A stretch of DNA of 11,668 nucleotides, taken from the NCBI GenBank assembly GCA_012842325.1, contig DUTA01000106.1:1-11668 (forward strand). The letters are read 5' to 3'. The stretch's first letter is position 1. Each line of letters starts with the position of its first letter. The notes beneath the pieces were generated by a model, which saw nothing but the letters and a program-made list of their open reading frames with translations, had not been told where the DNA came from and did no database searches. The DNA comes from Bacillota bacterium. Lineage in GTDB: Bacteria; Bacillota; DTU030. Positions 6,401 through 11,668 of this stretch are shown here, one piece after another. A program made the position numbers and the translations under genes.

Positions 6401-7132
6401 TTAAAATTCGGGAATTGGGGGCAGCTCCCTCTTGTGCCGGCTCCTTTTCTGCATGGCTTCAATCCGCGCCCGGACAGCGGGATCAATTGTCTCCCCCTTA
6501 AGATAAGCATCCAGATCCCGATAGGTTATGCCCATCTCTGCCACGTCGGTCTGGCCGGGCCATAATCCCCCGGAGGGAGGTTTAGCAATTATTTCCTCTG
6601 GTATGCCCAGATGGGAGGCCAGGGCCGACACCTCACCCTTGACCAGATTGCCCAGGGGTAACAGGTCTACCCCGCCATCGCCGTATTTGGTGAAATACCC
6701 CACCGCCAGTTCACTCCGGTTGCCCGTACCCACCACCAGGTAGTTGAATTGGGCAGCATAAAAGTACAGGGCAAGCATCCGCAGGCGGGGTTTTAAATTG
6801 GCCTTGGCCAGGGCCGACACTTCAACCCCGGTCAGGTCCGCGGTCAGGAGGGCCAGCATTTCATCGTAAACAGCATCCAATGGGACCAGCCGATAGGGAA
6901 TGGCAAATCTTTCGGCCAGCAACCGGGCGTGGGCCACATCTTCTTCCATACTGTGACAGGGCATAATCAACGCCAGGTTGTCCTGGGGAAAAGCCCTCTG
7001 GCAAAGGACGGCCACCACCGCCGAATCGAGGCCACCGCTCAAACCCACCACCGTTCCCCTGGCTCCCGCCTCTTTCACCCGTTCCTGCAACCAGAAAATA
7101 AGTTTTTGTTCCAATTCTCTCAAATTATCCAT
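6401..7132 (-). CDS. nadE: NH3-dependent NAD+ synthetase NadE
   Basis: NadE makes NAD+ from deamido-NAD, ATP and ammonia, the last step of NAD biosynthesis. The 243-residue length and the absence of a glutaminase (nitrilase-like) domain mark the ammonia-using short form. Motifs: ATP-pyrophosphatase P-loop SGGLDSA (32-38), ANLKPRLRML (111-120), GTGNRSE (135-141), FTKYGDGGVDLLPLGNLVK (147-165), and PPSGGLWPGQTD (185-196). The ATG at 7132 has GGAGGG 6 bases upstream. It is transcribed from a strong sigmaA promoter at 7188-7217, with a leader of about 49 bases. It diverges from the DUF1614-spoIIP pair and reads toward yebC. No other NAD genes are in the window. Confidence 0.97.
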   Translation of the reverse strand: MDNLRELEQKLIFWLQERVKEAGARGTVVGLSGGLDSAVVAVLCQRAFPQDNLALIMPCHSMEEDVAHARLLAERFAIPYRLVPLDAVYDEMLALLTADLTGVEVSALAKANLKPRLRMLALYFYAAQFNYLVVGTGNRSELAVGYFTKYGDGGVDLLPLGNLVKGEVSALASHLGIPEEIIAKPPSGGLWPGQTDVAEMGITYRDLDAYLKGETIDPAVRARIEAMQKRSRHKRELPPIPEF

Positions 7133-7187
7133 TTTGTTCCCTCCAGTTTAAAGTCCTTGCCGATTACCGTGGGTCTTTTCTTGCCTA

Positions 7188-7217
7188 ACTATAGCATGGG
7201 CAAATTTTCCCTGTCAA
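7188..7217 (-). promoter_or_regulatory. sigmaA promoter of nadE with palindromic spacer
   Basis: On the minus strand a perfect -35 TTGACA (7217-7212), an 18-base spacer, and -10 TATAGT (7193-7188; 5 of 6) preceded by TGC as an extended -10. The spacer contains the near-palindrome GGGAAAATTTGCCC (7211-7198), a possible operator. Confidence 0.8.
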
Positions 7218-7324
7218 TAACATGGCTCCGCGAGGGAAAATAGGCCGGCCGGAATGTAAGATTAGGGAGCTATTGGGCAAAACTAAAGGGGCAGGAAGAC
7301 AGATTTGGAAAGGAAGTGCCGCCT

Positions 7325-8092
7325 ATGCCCATTGGGATGATTACCCTGGTAGTGGTTGCCGTTTTGATCTATTTTGGCGTGGCCCAGCGGGTATTGGACC
7401 GGATGGGCTTGACCGACAGAGCCGCCCTCCTTTTCCTTGCCGCCATGTTCTTTGGCAGCTACATCCCCGACATTCCCCTGACCAGAAGCCTGGCCATCAA
7501 CATCGGCGGCGGCCTTGTGCCTGTGGTCCTGGCCCTCTATCTCCTGGCCAGGGCCGACACCGGGCGGGAAAGGAGCCGGGCCATCATTGCCACCCTCATT
7601 TCGGCGGCCGCCATTTATGGAACCATGAAAATCCTGCCCCCAGAACCCACCTATGCGCAGTTCCTGGATCCCATGTATATCTTTGCCCTTCTGGCAGGGC
7701 TAATTGCTTATCTGGCCGGCCGCTCCCGGCGCAGCGCCTTTATTGCCGGCACCATGGGCATTGTCCTCACCGATATTATCTCCCGCATCGAAGTGGGCCT
7801 GACCGGCGGCCGGGGCACAACGGTGATCGGGGGTGCCGGTGTTTTCGACACCGTGGTCCTGGCAGGGATTATCGCCGTCGGTTTGGCGGAAATAATTGGC
7901 GAGGGCCGGGAATACCTGCAGGGGGGCTCAGCCAAAGAGGCCGGGCAAAAGACTGAAGGAAAGGTCAACTTGCGGGGTGTCCCGGGTCCAGCCCTTATGG
8001 AAACGGCAGAGGAGCCCGTCCCTGATCGAGAAATTGGTACCGATACAAAGGGGTACACTGGGGAGGTGTCCAGGGGTGAAAACAAAGAATAA
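7325..8092 (+). CDS. DUF1614 family multi-pass membrane protein
   Basis: The function is unknown. The 255 residues hold about seven hydrophobic segments: MITLVVVAVLIYFGVA, LLFLAAMFFGSYI, a GGGLVPVVLALYLLA segment, AIIATLISAAAIYG, YIFALLAGLIAYLAG, FIAGTMGIVLTDII, and VLAGIIAVGLAEIIG. A hydrophilic tail of about 65 residues follows. Conserved-looking features are SYIPDIPL, NIGGGLVPV, and the TDIISRIE / GGAGVFDTVVLAG region typical of DUF1614. The start is the ATG at 7325, with AAAGGA 10 bases upstream; the in-frame GTG at 7316 sits on top of that ribosome site. The 3' end overlaps spoIIP by 17 bases, implying co-transcription and coupled translation. It diverges from nadE. No confident promoter was seen in 7218-7310. 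The overlap suggests a sporulation-linked role, but that is inference. Confidence 0.82.
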   Translation: MPIGMITLVVVAVLIYFGVAQRVLDRMGLTDRAALLFLAAMFFGSYIPDIPLTRSLAINIGGGLVPVVLALYLLARADTGRERSRAIIATLISAAAIYGTMKILPPEPTYAQFLDPMYIFALLAGLIAYLAGRSRRSAFIAGTMGIVLTDIISRIEVGLTGGRGTTVIGGAGVFDTVVLAGIIAVGLAEIIGEGREYLQGGSAKEAGQKTEGKVNLRGVPGPALMETAEEPVPDREIGTDTKGYTGEVSRGENKE

Positions 8093-9281
8093 ACTTATCA
8101 TACTGTCGGTTGTCCTGGTTCTCTTTCTCTTTGCCCTCTCAGGAACGGCAGAGGAACAGGGAGCCCCACCAGGCCGGTCAACCAACCCGGGAAAAGAAAT
8201 CCTGGCCGATCTGGGCCTGGACGAACTTACCGACGGCTACTTTACCCTCCTCGATGAGGACGGAAACCGCCTGCTGCGCACAGCCAGAATAATCCGGGTC
8301 GGCAACCGGTATCAAACCGGCGACAACAAGCTCTATGAGGTATACAGAGTTGAGGGACGCACTGCTTACGCCCGCTATTTAAGGGATGTGGATTTGAGGG
8401 CCCCGGCAGCCGCCGCCACGGCCGCCGGCCGCCGGCAAGTTCTCCCCGTTCAGCAGGGGGAAGGCAGGGGAAGAATTGGGATTTATCACACCCACGGGGC
8501 TGAATCCTATGTTCCCAGCGACGGGTCAGACAGTATCGAGGAAGGGGGCGGGATCATCCGGGTTGGCGAAGTTTTTGCCCGGGCTTTAGAAAAGTTTGGG
8601 GTTGAACCCTTACAATCAAAGGAAACCCATGTCCCCCACGATGCCGGTGCCTATGACCGTTCCCGCCGCACGGCGGCAAAACTCCTGGAGGAGAATCCCG
8701 ATGCCATCTTTGATGTCCACCGGGATGCTGTTCCTGCCGAAGAATATGCAGCCGAGGTTGACGGGGAGCAGGTTACCCAAATCCAGCTGGTAGTCGGACA
8801 GCAAAACCAGAATCAGGCTGCCATTCAAGAATTCGCCGAACAGATAAAAAGGGTGAATGACGAAAAGAACCCCGGCCTGATCAAGGGCATCTTTTATGCC
8901 AGTGGGAACTACAACCAGGATTTGTCTCCCCGTTCCCTCCTCCTGGAAGTTGGGACCCACGAAAGTACCCGGGAACAGGCGGAAAAAGCCGTAAGCCTCT
9001 TTGCCGAGGCCACCACCGCTTTCCTTTATGGCGAGGCGGCGGAAGCAAAGGCCGGGCGGGAGCAGGTGGCAGGCACCGCCAGCAGGAGTGTTCTCTGGCT
9101 CCTCCTGGCCGCTGCCCTGGCCGGTGGGATCTTTCTCTATATCTCCACCGGCAGCTGGGAAAAAGCGGCCCAGAAACTGCGCCAGTTTACCAGGACTGAA
9201 TTTCTCAGTGACCTGGGCGGTGGTCCCCGCCCACCCCGGAAGGACGATCCGCCCCCCGACGATTTCGAAGGTCACGACTAG
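8076..9281 (+). CDS. spoIIP: Stage II sporulation protein P, peptidoglycan amidase/endopeptidase
   Basis: SpoIIP removes and cuts stem peptides of septal peptidoglycan, working with SpoIID during engulfment. The 401-residue product has an N-terminal membrane helix (about 7-23) and the catalytic domain with IYHTHGAESY (136-145), YDRSR (193-197), IFDVHRD (211-217), YNQDLSPRSLLLEVG (279-293). H138, H140, H215 and E291 are candidate metal or catalytic residues by family pattern. A second hydrophobic helix (about 338-357) and a Pro/Asp-rich tail end the protein, which B. subtilis SpoIIP lacks as I recall. The start is the GTG at 8076, with GGGAGG 9 bases upstream inside the DUF1614 gene. The same frame is open back to 7896, but that part overlaps DUF1614 coding and does not resemble SpoIIP. 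A strong terminator follows. In B. subtilis spoIIP is mother-cell sigmaE-controlled; no such promoter was identified here. Confidence 0.93.
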   Translation: MKTKNKLIILSVVLVLFLFALSGTAEEQGAPPGRSTNPGKEILADLGLDELTDGYFTLLDEDGNRLLRTARIIRVGNRYQTGDNKLYEVYRVEGRTAYARYLRDVDLRAPAAAATAAGRRQVLPVQQGEGRGRIGIYHTHGAESYVPSDGSDSIEEGGGIIRVGEVFARALEKFGVEPLQSKETHVPHDAGAYDRSRRTAAKLLEENPDAIFDVHRDAVPAEEYAAEVDGEQVTQIQLVVGQQNQNQAAIQEFAEQIKRVNDEKNPGLIKGIFYASGNYNQDLSPRSLLLEVGTHESTREQAEKAVSLFAEATTAFLYGEAAEAKAGREQVAGTASRSVLWLLLAAALAGGIFLYISTGSWEKAAQKLRQFTRTEFLSDLGGGPRPPRKDDPPPDDFEGHD

Positions 9282-9334
9282 AACCCCCACCGGCCGGCCC
9301 GTTCACCTGCCCGGAGATAAACCCGGACCACAGC

Positions 9335-9373
9335 AAAACCCCGGTTCCCCTGCGGAGCCGGGGTTTTATTTTT
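9335..9373 (+). terminator. Strong terminator of DUF1614-spoIIP
   Basis: AAAACCCCGG (9335-9344) pairs with CCGGGGTTTT (9358-9367), and the stem can extend inward by TTCC/GGAG to about 14 pairs with a 5-base loop. TTTTATTTTT follows. On the other strand the arm ends in only four T, so it may also help stop the convergent NlpC/P60 gene. Confidence 0.95.
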
Positions 9374-9392
9374 CCCTTCTTGGCCGAAGGGC

Positions 9393-10244
9393 TTATTCAT
9401 CTTCCTCAATAACCCTCCGGGCCCCGTAATACCTGGGCGCCCAGTAGTAAGGGTCGTCTATGCTGCAGATACTAACACATCCGCCGGTGGAGGGGGAGTG
9501 GATAAATTTCCCATCCCCGATATAGATGGTCCCATGGGAAGGGCCGGGCCGGTAACCTTCGAAAAACACCAGATCTCCCGGCAGCAGCTCTTCCTTGGAA
9601 ACAGGCACTCCCACTTTATACATTTCGAAGGACACCCGGGGCAGCTGGATGCCGTTTTCCCGGAAAACGTACCAGATGAACCCGGAGGAATCAAAACCCG
9701 AGGGGCCGGTACCTCCCCAGCGATAGGGTACACCCTGGTATTTCAGGGCCGTTTCCACAATTTGTTGCCGTTTCCCTTTGGCAGGGTTCGTTTCTTCCCG
9801 CCCGCCCCCTCGGCAGGCCACTTCAAACTGCCGGGACTGGGTATTCCAATTCATGTCGACCTGAAAATATTCTTCCAGAAAATCTGCGGGAACCAGTGTA
9901 TGTCCTTCCACAATGAGGGGAGGCTGGGTTAATTCAATCTCCTCGCCGGCAGCTATAGCCTTAATGCTGTTTATCTCCAGTACATACTCCTTGCCTTCCC
10001 ATACCCAACTTATCTTATTCTCCTCCTGCTGCCAATTCAAAGCCTCAACGCCCAATGCCTCCAGCACGGGGCGCAGGGGGACGAGCAGGCCCGCCTCGGT
10101 CCAGACCGGGGTCAGGGGAAGGGGTTCTTCCCGCCCGTCTACGGCCAGGACCGGTTCGGAAACAGCCCGGGCAATTCCCAAAGAGGTGGTAAGCAACAGG
10201 AAGAAGGTCAGCAGGAGAATAATTTTTCCTTTCACCCGCGGCAA
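9393..10244 (-). CDS. Secreted NlpC/P60-like protein with copper-amine-oxidase-N-like domain; catalytic Cys replaced by Ser
   Basis: The 283-residue protein has a signal peptide (hydrophobic 8-25, cut near ARA-VS). A copper amine oxidase N-terminal-like domain follows (about 31-142: VDGREEPL, GLLVPLRPVLEALG, NSIKAIAAGEEIEL, LVPADFLEEYF), thought to attach to the cell surface. An NlpC/P60 domain follows (about 158-278). NlpC/P60 enzymes cut peptidoglycan peptides with a Cys-His-polar triad. Here the usual FDCSGF is FDSSGF, with S186 (TCC, 9689-9687) at the Cys position. H237 (SHGTIYIG) and H249 (FIHSP) remain, as does LLPGDLVFFEG (220-230). It may therefore be inactive or altered. Other Cys are C144, C256 and C260. 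The start is the TTG at 10244, with GGAGG 7 bases upstream. It is convergent with spoIIP and divergent from the LysM gene. Confidence 0.88.
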   Translation of the reverse strand: MPRVKGKIILLLTFFLLLTTSLGIARAVSEPVLAVDGREEPLPLTPVWTEAGLLVPLRPVLEALGVEALNWQQEENKISWVWEGKEYVLEINSIKAIAAGEEIELTQPPLIVEGHTLVPADFLEEYFQVDMNWNTQSRQFEVACRGGGREETNPAKGKRQQIVETALKYQGVPYRWGGTGPSGFDSSGFIWYVFRENGIQLPRVSFEMYKVGVPVSKEELLPGDLVFFEGYRPGPSHGTIYIGDGKFIHSPSTGGCVSICSIDDPYYWAPRYYGARRVIEEDE

Positions 10245-10298
10245 TAGATCACCTCCCCCCTTTTGGTTTCAAACAAGTAATAGTTACAACCTGGTATA

Positions 10299-10317
10299 TT
10301 CGCCAAGAAATGGCGAA
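10299..10317. promoter_or_regulatory. Perfect inverted repeat between divergent NlpC/P60 and LysM genes
   Basis: TTCGCCA (10299-10305), 5-base centre AGAAA, TGGCGAA (10311-10317). There is no T-run on either side, so it is not an obvious terminator. It lies 55 bases upstream of the NlpC/P60 start and 96 before the LysM gene, where an operator could sit. Confidence 0.4.
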
Positions 10318-10412
10318 ATCCTCCCTGGAAATAAATAATCGCCATCCCTTCCCCCTTTCTCCCCCACCTGCATATATTGTAACAGCCAACGAAACGAAAG
10401 GGGGGTTGAAAA

Positions 10413-11399
10413 ATGGATAAACCACGGGTTCCCGGTACCGCGGAAGCTATCGATCCAGAAAACCTGGAAATACTCTCCGGTGACAGTGGAGAATATGCCC
10501 ATTATGGCAGTTGCCCAGGCTGCAGCTTTCCGGGTGGAAACGGTCCCTACTACGGCAACCTGCCCTATGGCTTTGGCCCTTACAGTACCCTTCCAACCGG
10601 TGCCTACAGCTGGCATTATGGTCCTCAACCCTGGGGCTGGCCTGCAGGCTGGCCGGGCAGCAGCGCCCAAATTCCGCCTCCGCCAGCGGTCTGCTCCGGT
10701 TTCTACTATACAGTGAGAACGGGAGACAGCCTCTTGAGCCTATCCCGCCGTTTCGGCGTAAGCATGAGCGCCCTTCTGGCAGCCAACCCACAGATAACCG
10801 ATCCCAATATTATTTATGTAGGACAGATCCTTTGTGTCCCTTTTCCGCCACCACCCAGGACCTGCCAGGGATTTTTCTACACCATCCGTTCCGGGGACAG
10901 CCTCTATAGCATAGCCCAGCGCTTCGGTCTCAGCATGACAGCCCTGCTCCGGGCCAATCCCCAAATTGTAAATCCGAGCATTATCTATCCAGGACAGGTA
11001 ATTTGTATACCCTTTCCCAGCCCACCCGGAATTTGCCGCGGTTTTCTCTATACGGTAGTTTCCGGTGATACCATTGCCCGGATCGCACGCCGTTTCGGCG
11101 TCCGGCCCGCCGACATCCTCAGGGCCAATCCCCAGATAGTCAATCCTGACCTGATCTTTCCCGGCCAGATCATCTGTGTCCCCTTCCCACCGCCTCCCGA
11201 CTGTCGCGATGGCTTCCTTTACACCATCCAGCGGGGAGACAGCCTCTTTGCCATTGCCCGGAGATACAACCTTACCCTTGACGACCTCCTCGCCGCCAAT
11301 CCCCAGATAGTATCTCCCGATGTCATCTTTGTAGGCCAAGTGATATGTATCCCCCAACCCACCGGTGCCGGGGAAATTGAGGAACTGGAAATAGATTGA
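10413..11399 (+). CDS. Four-LysM, cysteine-patterned protein, probably spore coat/cortex-associated
   Basis: LysM domains bind N-acetylglucosamine-containing glycans. The 328-residue product has no signal peptide. It begins with an acidic stretch, then a Gly/Tyr/Pro/Trp-rich segment (about 31-85, containing C34-x-x-C37), then four LysM repeats: about 98-144, 155-201, 212-258 and 269-315. Each has Y-T-(V/I)-x(3)-G-D-(S/T), a middle L-x-A-N-P-Q-I, and a closing G-Q-(I/V)-(I/L)-C-(V/I)-P. Repeats recur every 56-57 residues, joined by PFPPPP-type linkers. One Cys stands before each LysM (94, 151, 208, 264) and one at its end (141, 198, 255, 312). The lack of an export signal together with LysM fits coat proteins such as SafA, deposited from the mother cell. 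The ATG at 10413 has AAGGGGGG 7 bases upstream. CATATATT at 10371 resembles a sigmaE/sigmaK -10, but no matching -35 is seen. Confidence 0.85.
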   Translation: MDKPRVPGTAEAIDPENLEILSGDSGEYAHYGSCPGCSFPGGNGPYYGNLPYGFGPYSTLPTGAYSWHYGPQPWGWPAGWPGSSAQIPPPPAVCSGFYYTVRTGDSLLSLSRRFGVSMSALLAANPQITDPNIIYVGQILCVPFPPPPRTCQGFFYTIRSGDSLYSIAQRFGLSMTALLRANPQIVNPSIIYPGQVICIPFPSPPGICRGFLYTVVSGDTIARIARRFGVRPADILRANPQIVNPDLIFPGQIICVPFPPPPDCRDGFLYTIQRGDSLFAIARRYNLTLDDLLAANPQIVSPDVIFVGQVICIPQPTGAGEIEELEID

Positions 11400-11416
11400 A
11401 GAGGGGAATAAAGGCA

Positions 11417-11454
11417 GGGGAAAGTCCCCCAAAATTGGGAACTGTCCCCCTTTT
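11417..11454 (+). terminator. Tandem short hairpins with T-run after the LysM gene
   Basis: GGGGA-AAG-TCCCC (11417-11429), the overlapping palindrome CCCAAAATTGGG (11428-11439), and GGGA-ACTG-TCCC (11437-11448) are followed by CC and TTTT. The outer GGGGA can also pair with the last TCCCC. It probably stops LysM transcription before the convergent rRNA operon; read from the other side it is a GGGGAC-rich block downstream of 5S. Confidence 0.5.
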
Positions 11455-11460
11455 AATTGG

Positions 11461-11470
11461 AAAAAATAAA
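11461..11470 (-). terminator. T-run at the end of the rRNA operon
   Basis: On the minus strand TTTATTTTTT follows the 5S sequence at once. The 5S terminal helix can be extended by AATT pairing on both sides (AATTCCTGG with CCAGGAATT), so the closing helix plus T-run could act as the terminator. Confidence 0.5.
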
Positions 11471-11471
11471 T

Positions 11472-11587
11472 TCCTGGCAGCGACCTACTCTCCCGGGGCT
11501 TGTGCCCCAGTACCATCGGCGCTGGAGGGCTTAACTTCCGTATTCGGGATGGGAACGGGTGTGGCCCCTCCGCCATTGCTACCAGGA
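11472..11587 (-). rRNA. rrf: 5S ribosomal RNA
   Basis: The minus strand reads TCCTGGTAGCAATGGCGG at the 5' end and ends GTAGGTCGCTGCCAGGA, about 116 bases. The two ends pair into helix I. The conserved internal segments CACACCCGTTCCCATCCCGA, ATACGGAAGTTAAGCCC and GGGAGAGTAGG are present, with GATGGTACTGGGG between them, as in Firmicute 5S. It is the last gene of an rRNA operon whose 23S would lie past the right edge. It is convergent with the LysM gene. The ends are placed from helix I and may be off by 1-3 bases. Confidence 0.95.
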
Positions 11588-11609
11588 ATTCTTTACCTTT
11601 TTCTTTCCC

Positions 11610-11637
11610 AACTTCGAACTTCTAACCTCGAACTTCG
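11610..11637. repeat. 7-base tandem repeat (AACTTCG) in the 23S-5S spacer
   Basis: Four consecutive in-phase heptads: AACTTCG (11610), AACTTCT (11617), AACCTCG (11624), AACTTCG (11631), followed by AATATAT. It lies within the rRNA spacer, between 5S and the probable processing stem. Confidence 0.8.
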
Positions 11638-11643
11638 AATATA

Positions 11644-11668
11644 TGCACCCTCAAAACTGTACAGTGCA
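11644..11668 (-). other. rRNA spacer inverted repeat, probable processing element
   Basis: TGCAC (11644-11648) and GTGCA (11664-11668) are inverted arms around a segment that reads CTGTACAGTTTTGAGGG on the minus strand. This resembles the CAGTTTTGA-type sequence common in Firmicute rRNA spacers. The window ends here, so the element may be larger. Confidence 0.5.

Noticed and set aside
7222..7956. 244-codon plus-strand frame beginning in the nadE/DUF1614 gap
   Set aside because: Mostly out of frame with DUF1614 coding, rich in R/H/P/G as in shifted GC-rich frames, with no ribosome site.
7896..8075. Upstream in-frame extension of spoIIP
   Set aside because: It overlaps DUF1614 coding, has no SpoIIP-like sequence, and the GTG at 8076 has a good ribosome site just before a membrane helix.
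8616..9290. 224-codon minus-strand frame
   Set aside because: Antisense to spoIIP with no family resemblance.
10692..11353. CRISPR-like or satellite repeat
   Set aside because: The ~171-base periodicity is that of the LysM coding repeats, in frame and diverged at the DNA level.
10740..11576. 278-codon open frame on the minus strand
   Set aside because: Antisense to the LysM array and running into the 5S gene; its repetitive look comes from the LysM repeats.

Overview
The window looks like the chromosome of an endospore-forming, moderately GC-rich Firmicute. The protein set (SpoIID, SpoIIP, a BofC-like protein, a multi-LysM coat-like protein, DUF2905 and DUF1614 proteins) and the gene order suggest a Moorella-like thermophilic or acetogenic clostridium. 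That placement is inferred from gene content, not from a database match. Strong AGGAGG-type ribosome sites and frequent TTG/GTG starts fit the same group.

Left part, all on the minus strand. From upstream to downstream (right to left): nadE (7132-6401), yebC (6297-5542), a bofC-like gene (5404-4841), ruvC-ruvA-ruvB-DUF2905 (4707-2260, one tight operon), spoIID (2148-847), and the 5' two thirds of queA (731 to the left edge). Intrinsic terminators follow yebC, bofC-like, DUF2905 and spoIID, so most of these are separate transcription units apart from the ruv operon. As I recall it, the order resembles the B. subtilis nad / safA / yrbC(yebC) / bofC / ruvAB / queA / tgt neighbourhood, with spoIID and DUF2905 inserted as in many clostridia.

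Middle, plus strand. A DUF1614 membrane protein (7325-8092) overlaps spoIIP (8076-9281) by 17 bases and probably is translationally coupled to it. A strong terminator at 9335-9373 ends this pair.

Right part. A secreted NlpC/P60-type protein with a copper-amine-oxidase-like N-terminal domain (minus, 10244-9393) has Ser in place of the catalytic Cys. It is divergent from a four-LysM, cysteine-patterned protein (10413-11399) that resembles spore coat or cortex-binding proteins. A 5S rRNA (minus, 11587-11472) and part of the 23S-5S spacer close the window. The rest of the rRNA operon lies beyond the right edge, and it is convergent with the LysM gene.

How the genes relate: SpoIID and SpoIIP are the two peptidoglycan hydrolases of the engulfment machine. 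The BofC-like gene carries a good forespore-type (sigmaF/sigmaG) promoter. The LysM and NlpC/P60 proteins fit spore or cell-wall functions. RuvABC, QueA, YebC and NadE are housekeeping. Two heptanucleotide-period degenerate repeat tracts occur, one supplying the C-terminal tail and stop of RuvB, the other in the 23S-5S spacer. There is no gene-free stretch longer than 300 bases. I found no mobile element gene, CRISPR array or tRNA, and no complete new multi-gene system. The best leads are the Ser-for-Cys NlpC/P60 protein, the DUF1614-SpoIIP coupling, and the forespore promoter of the BofC-like gene.
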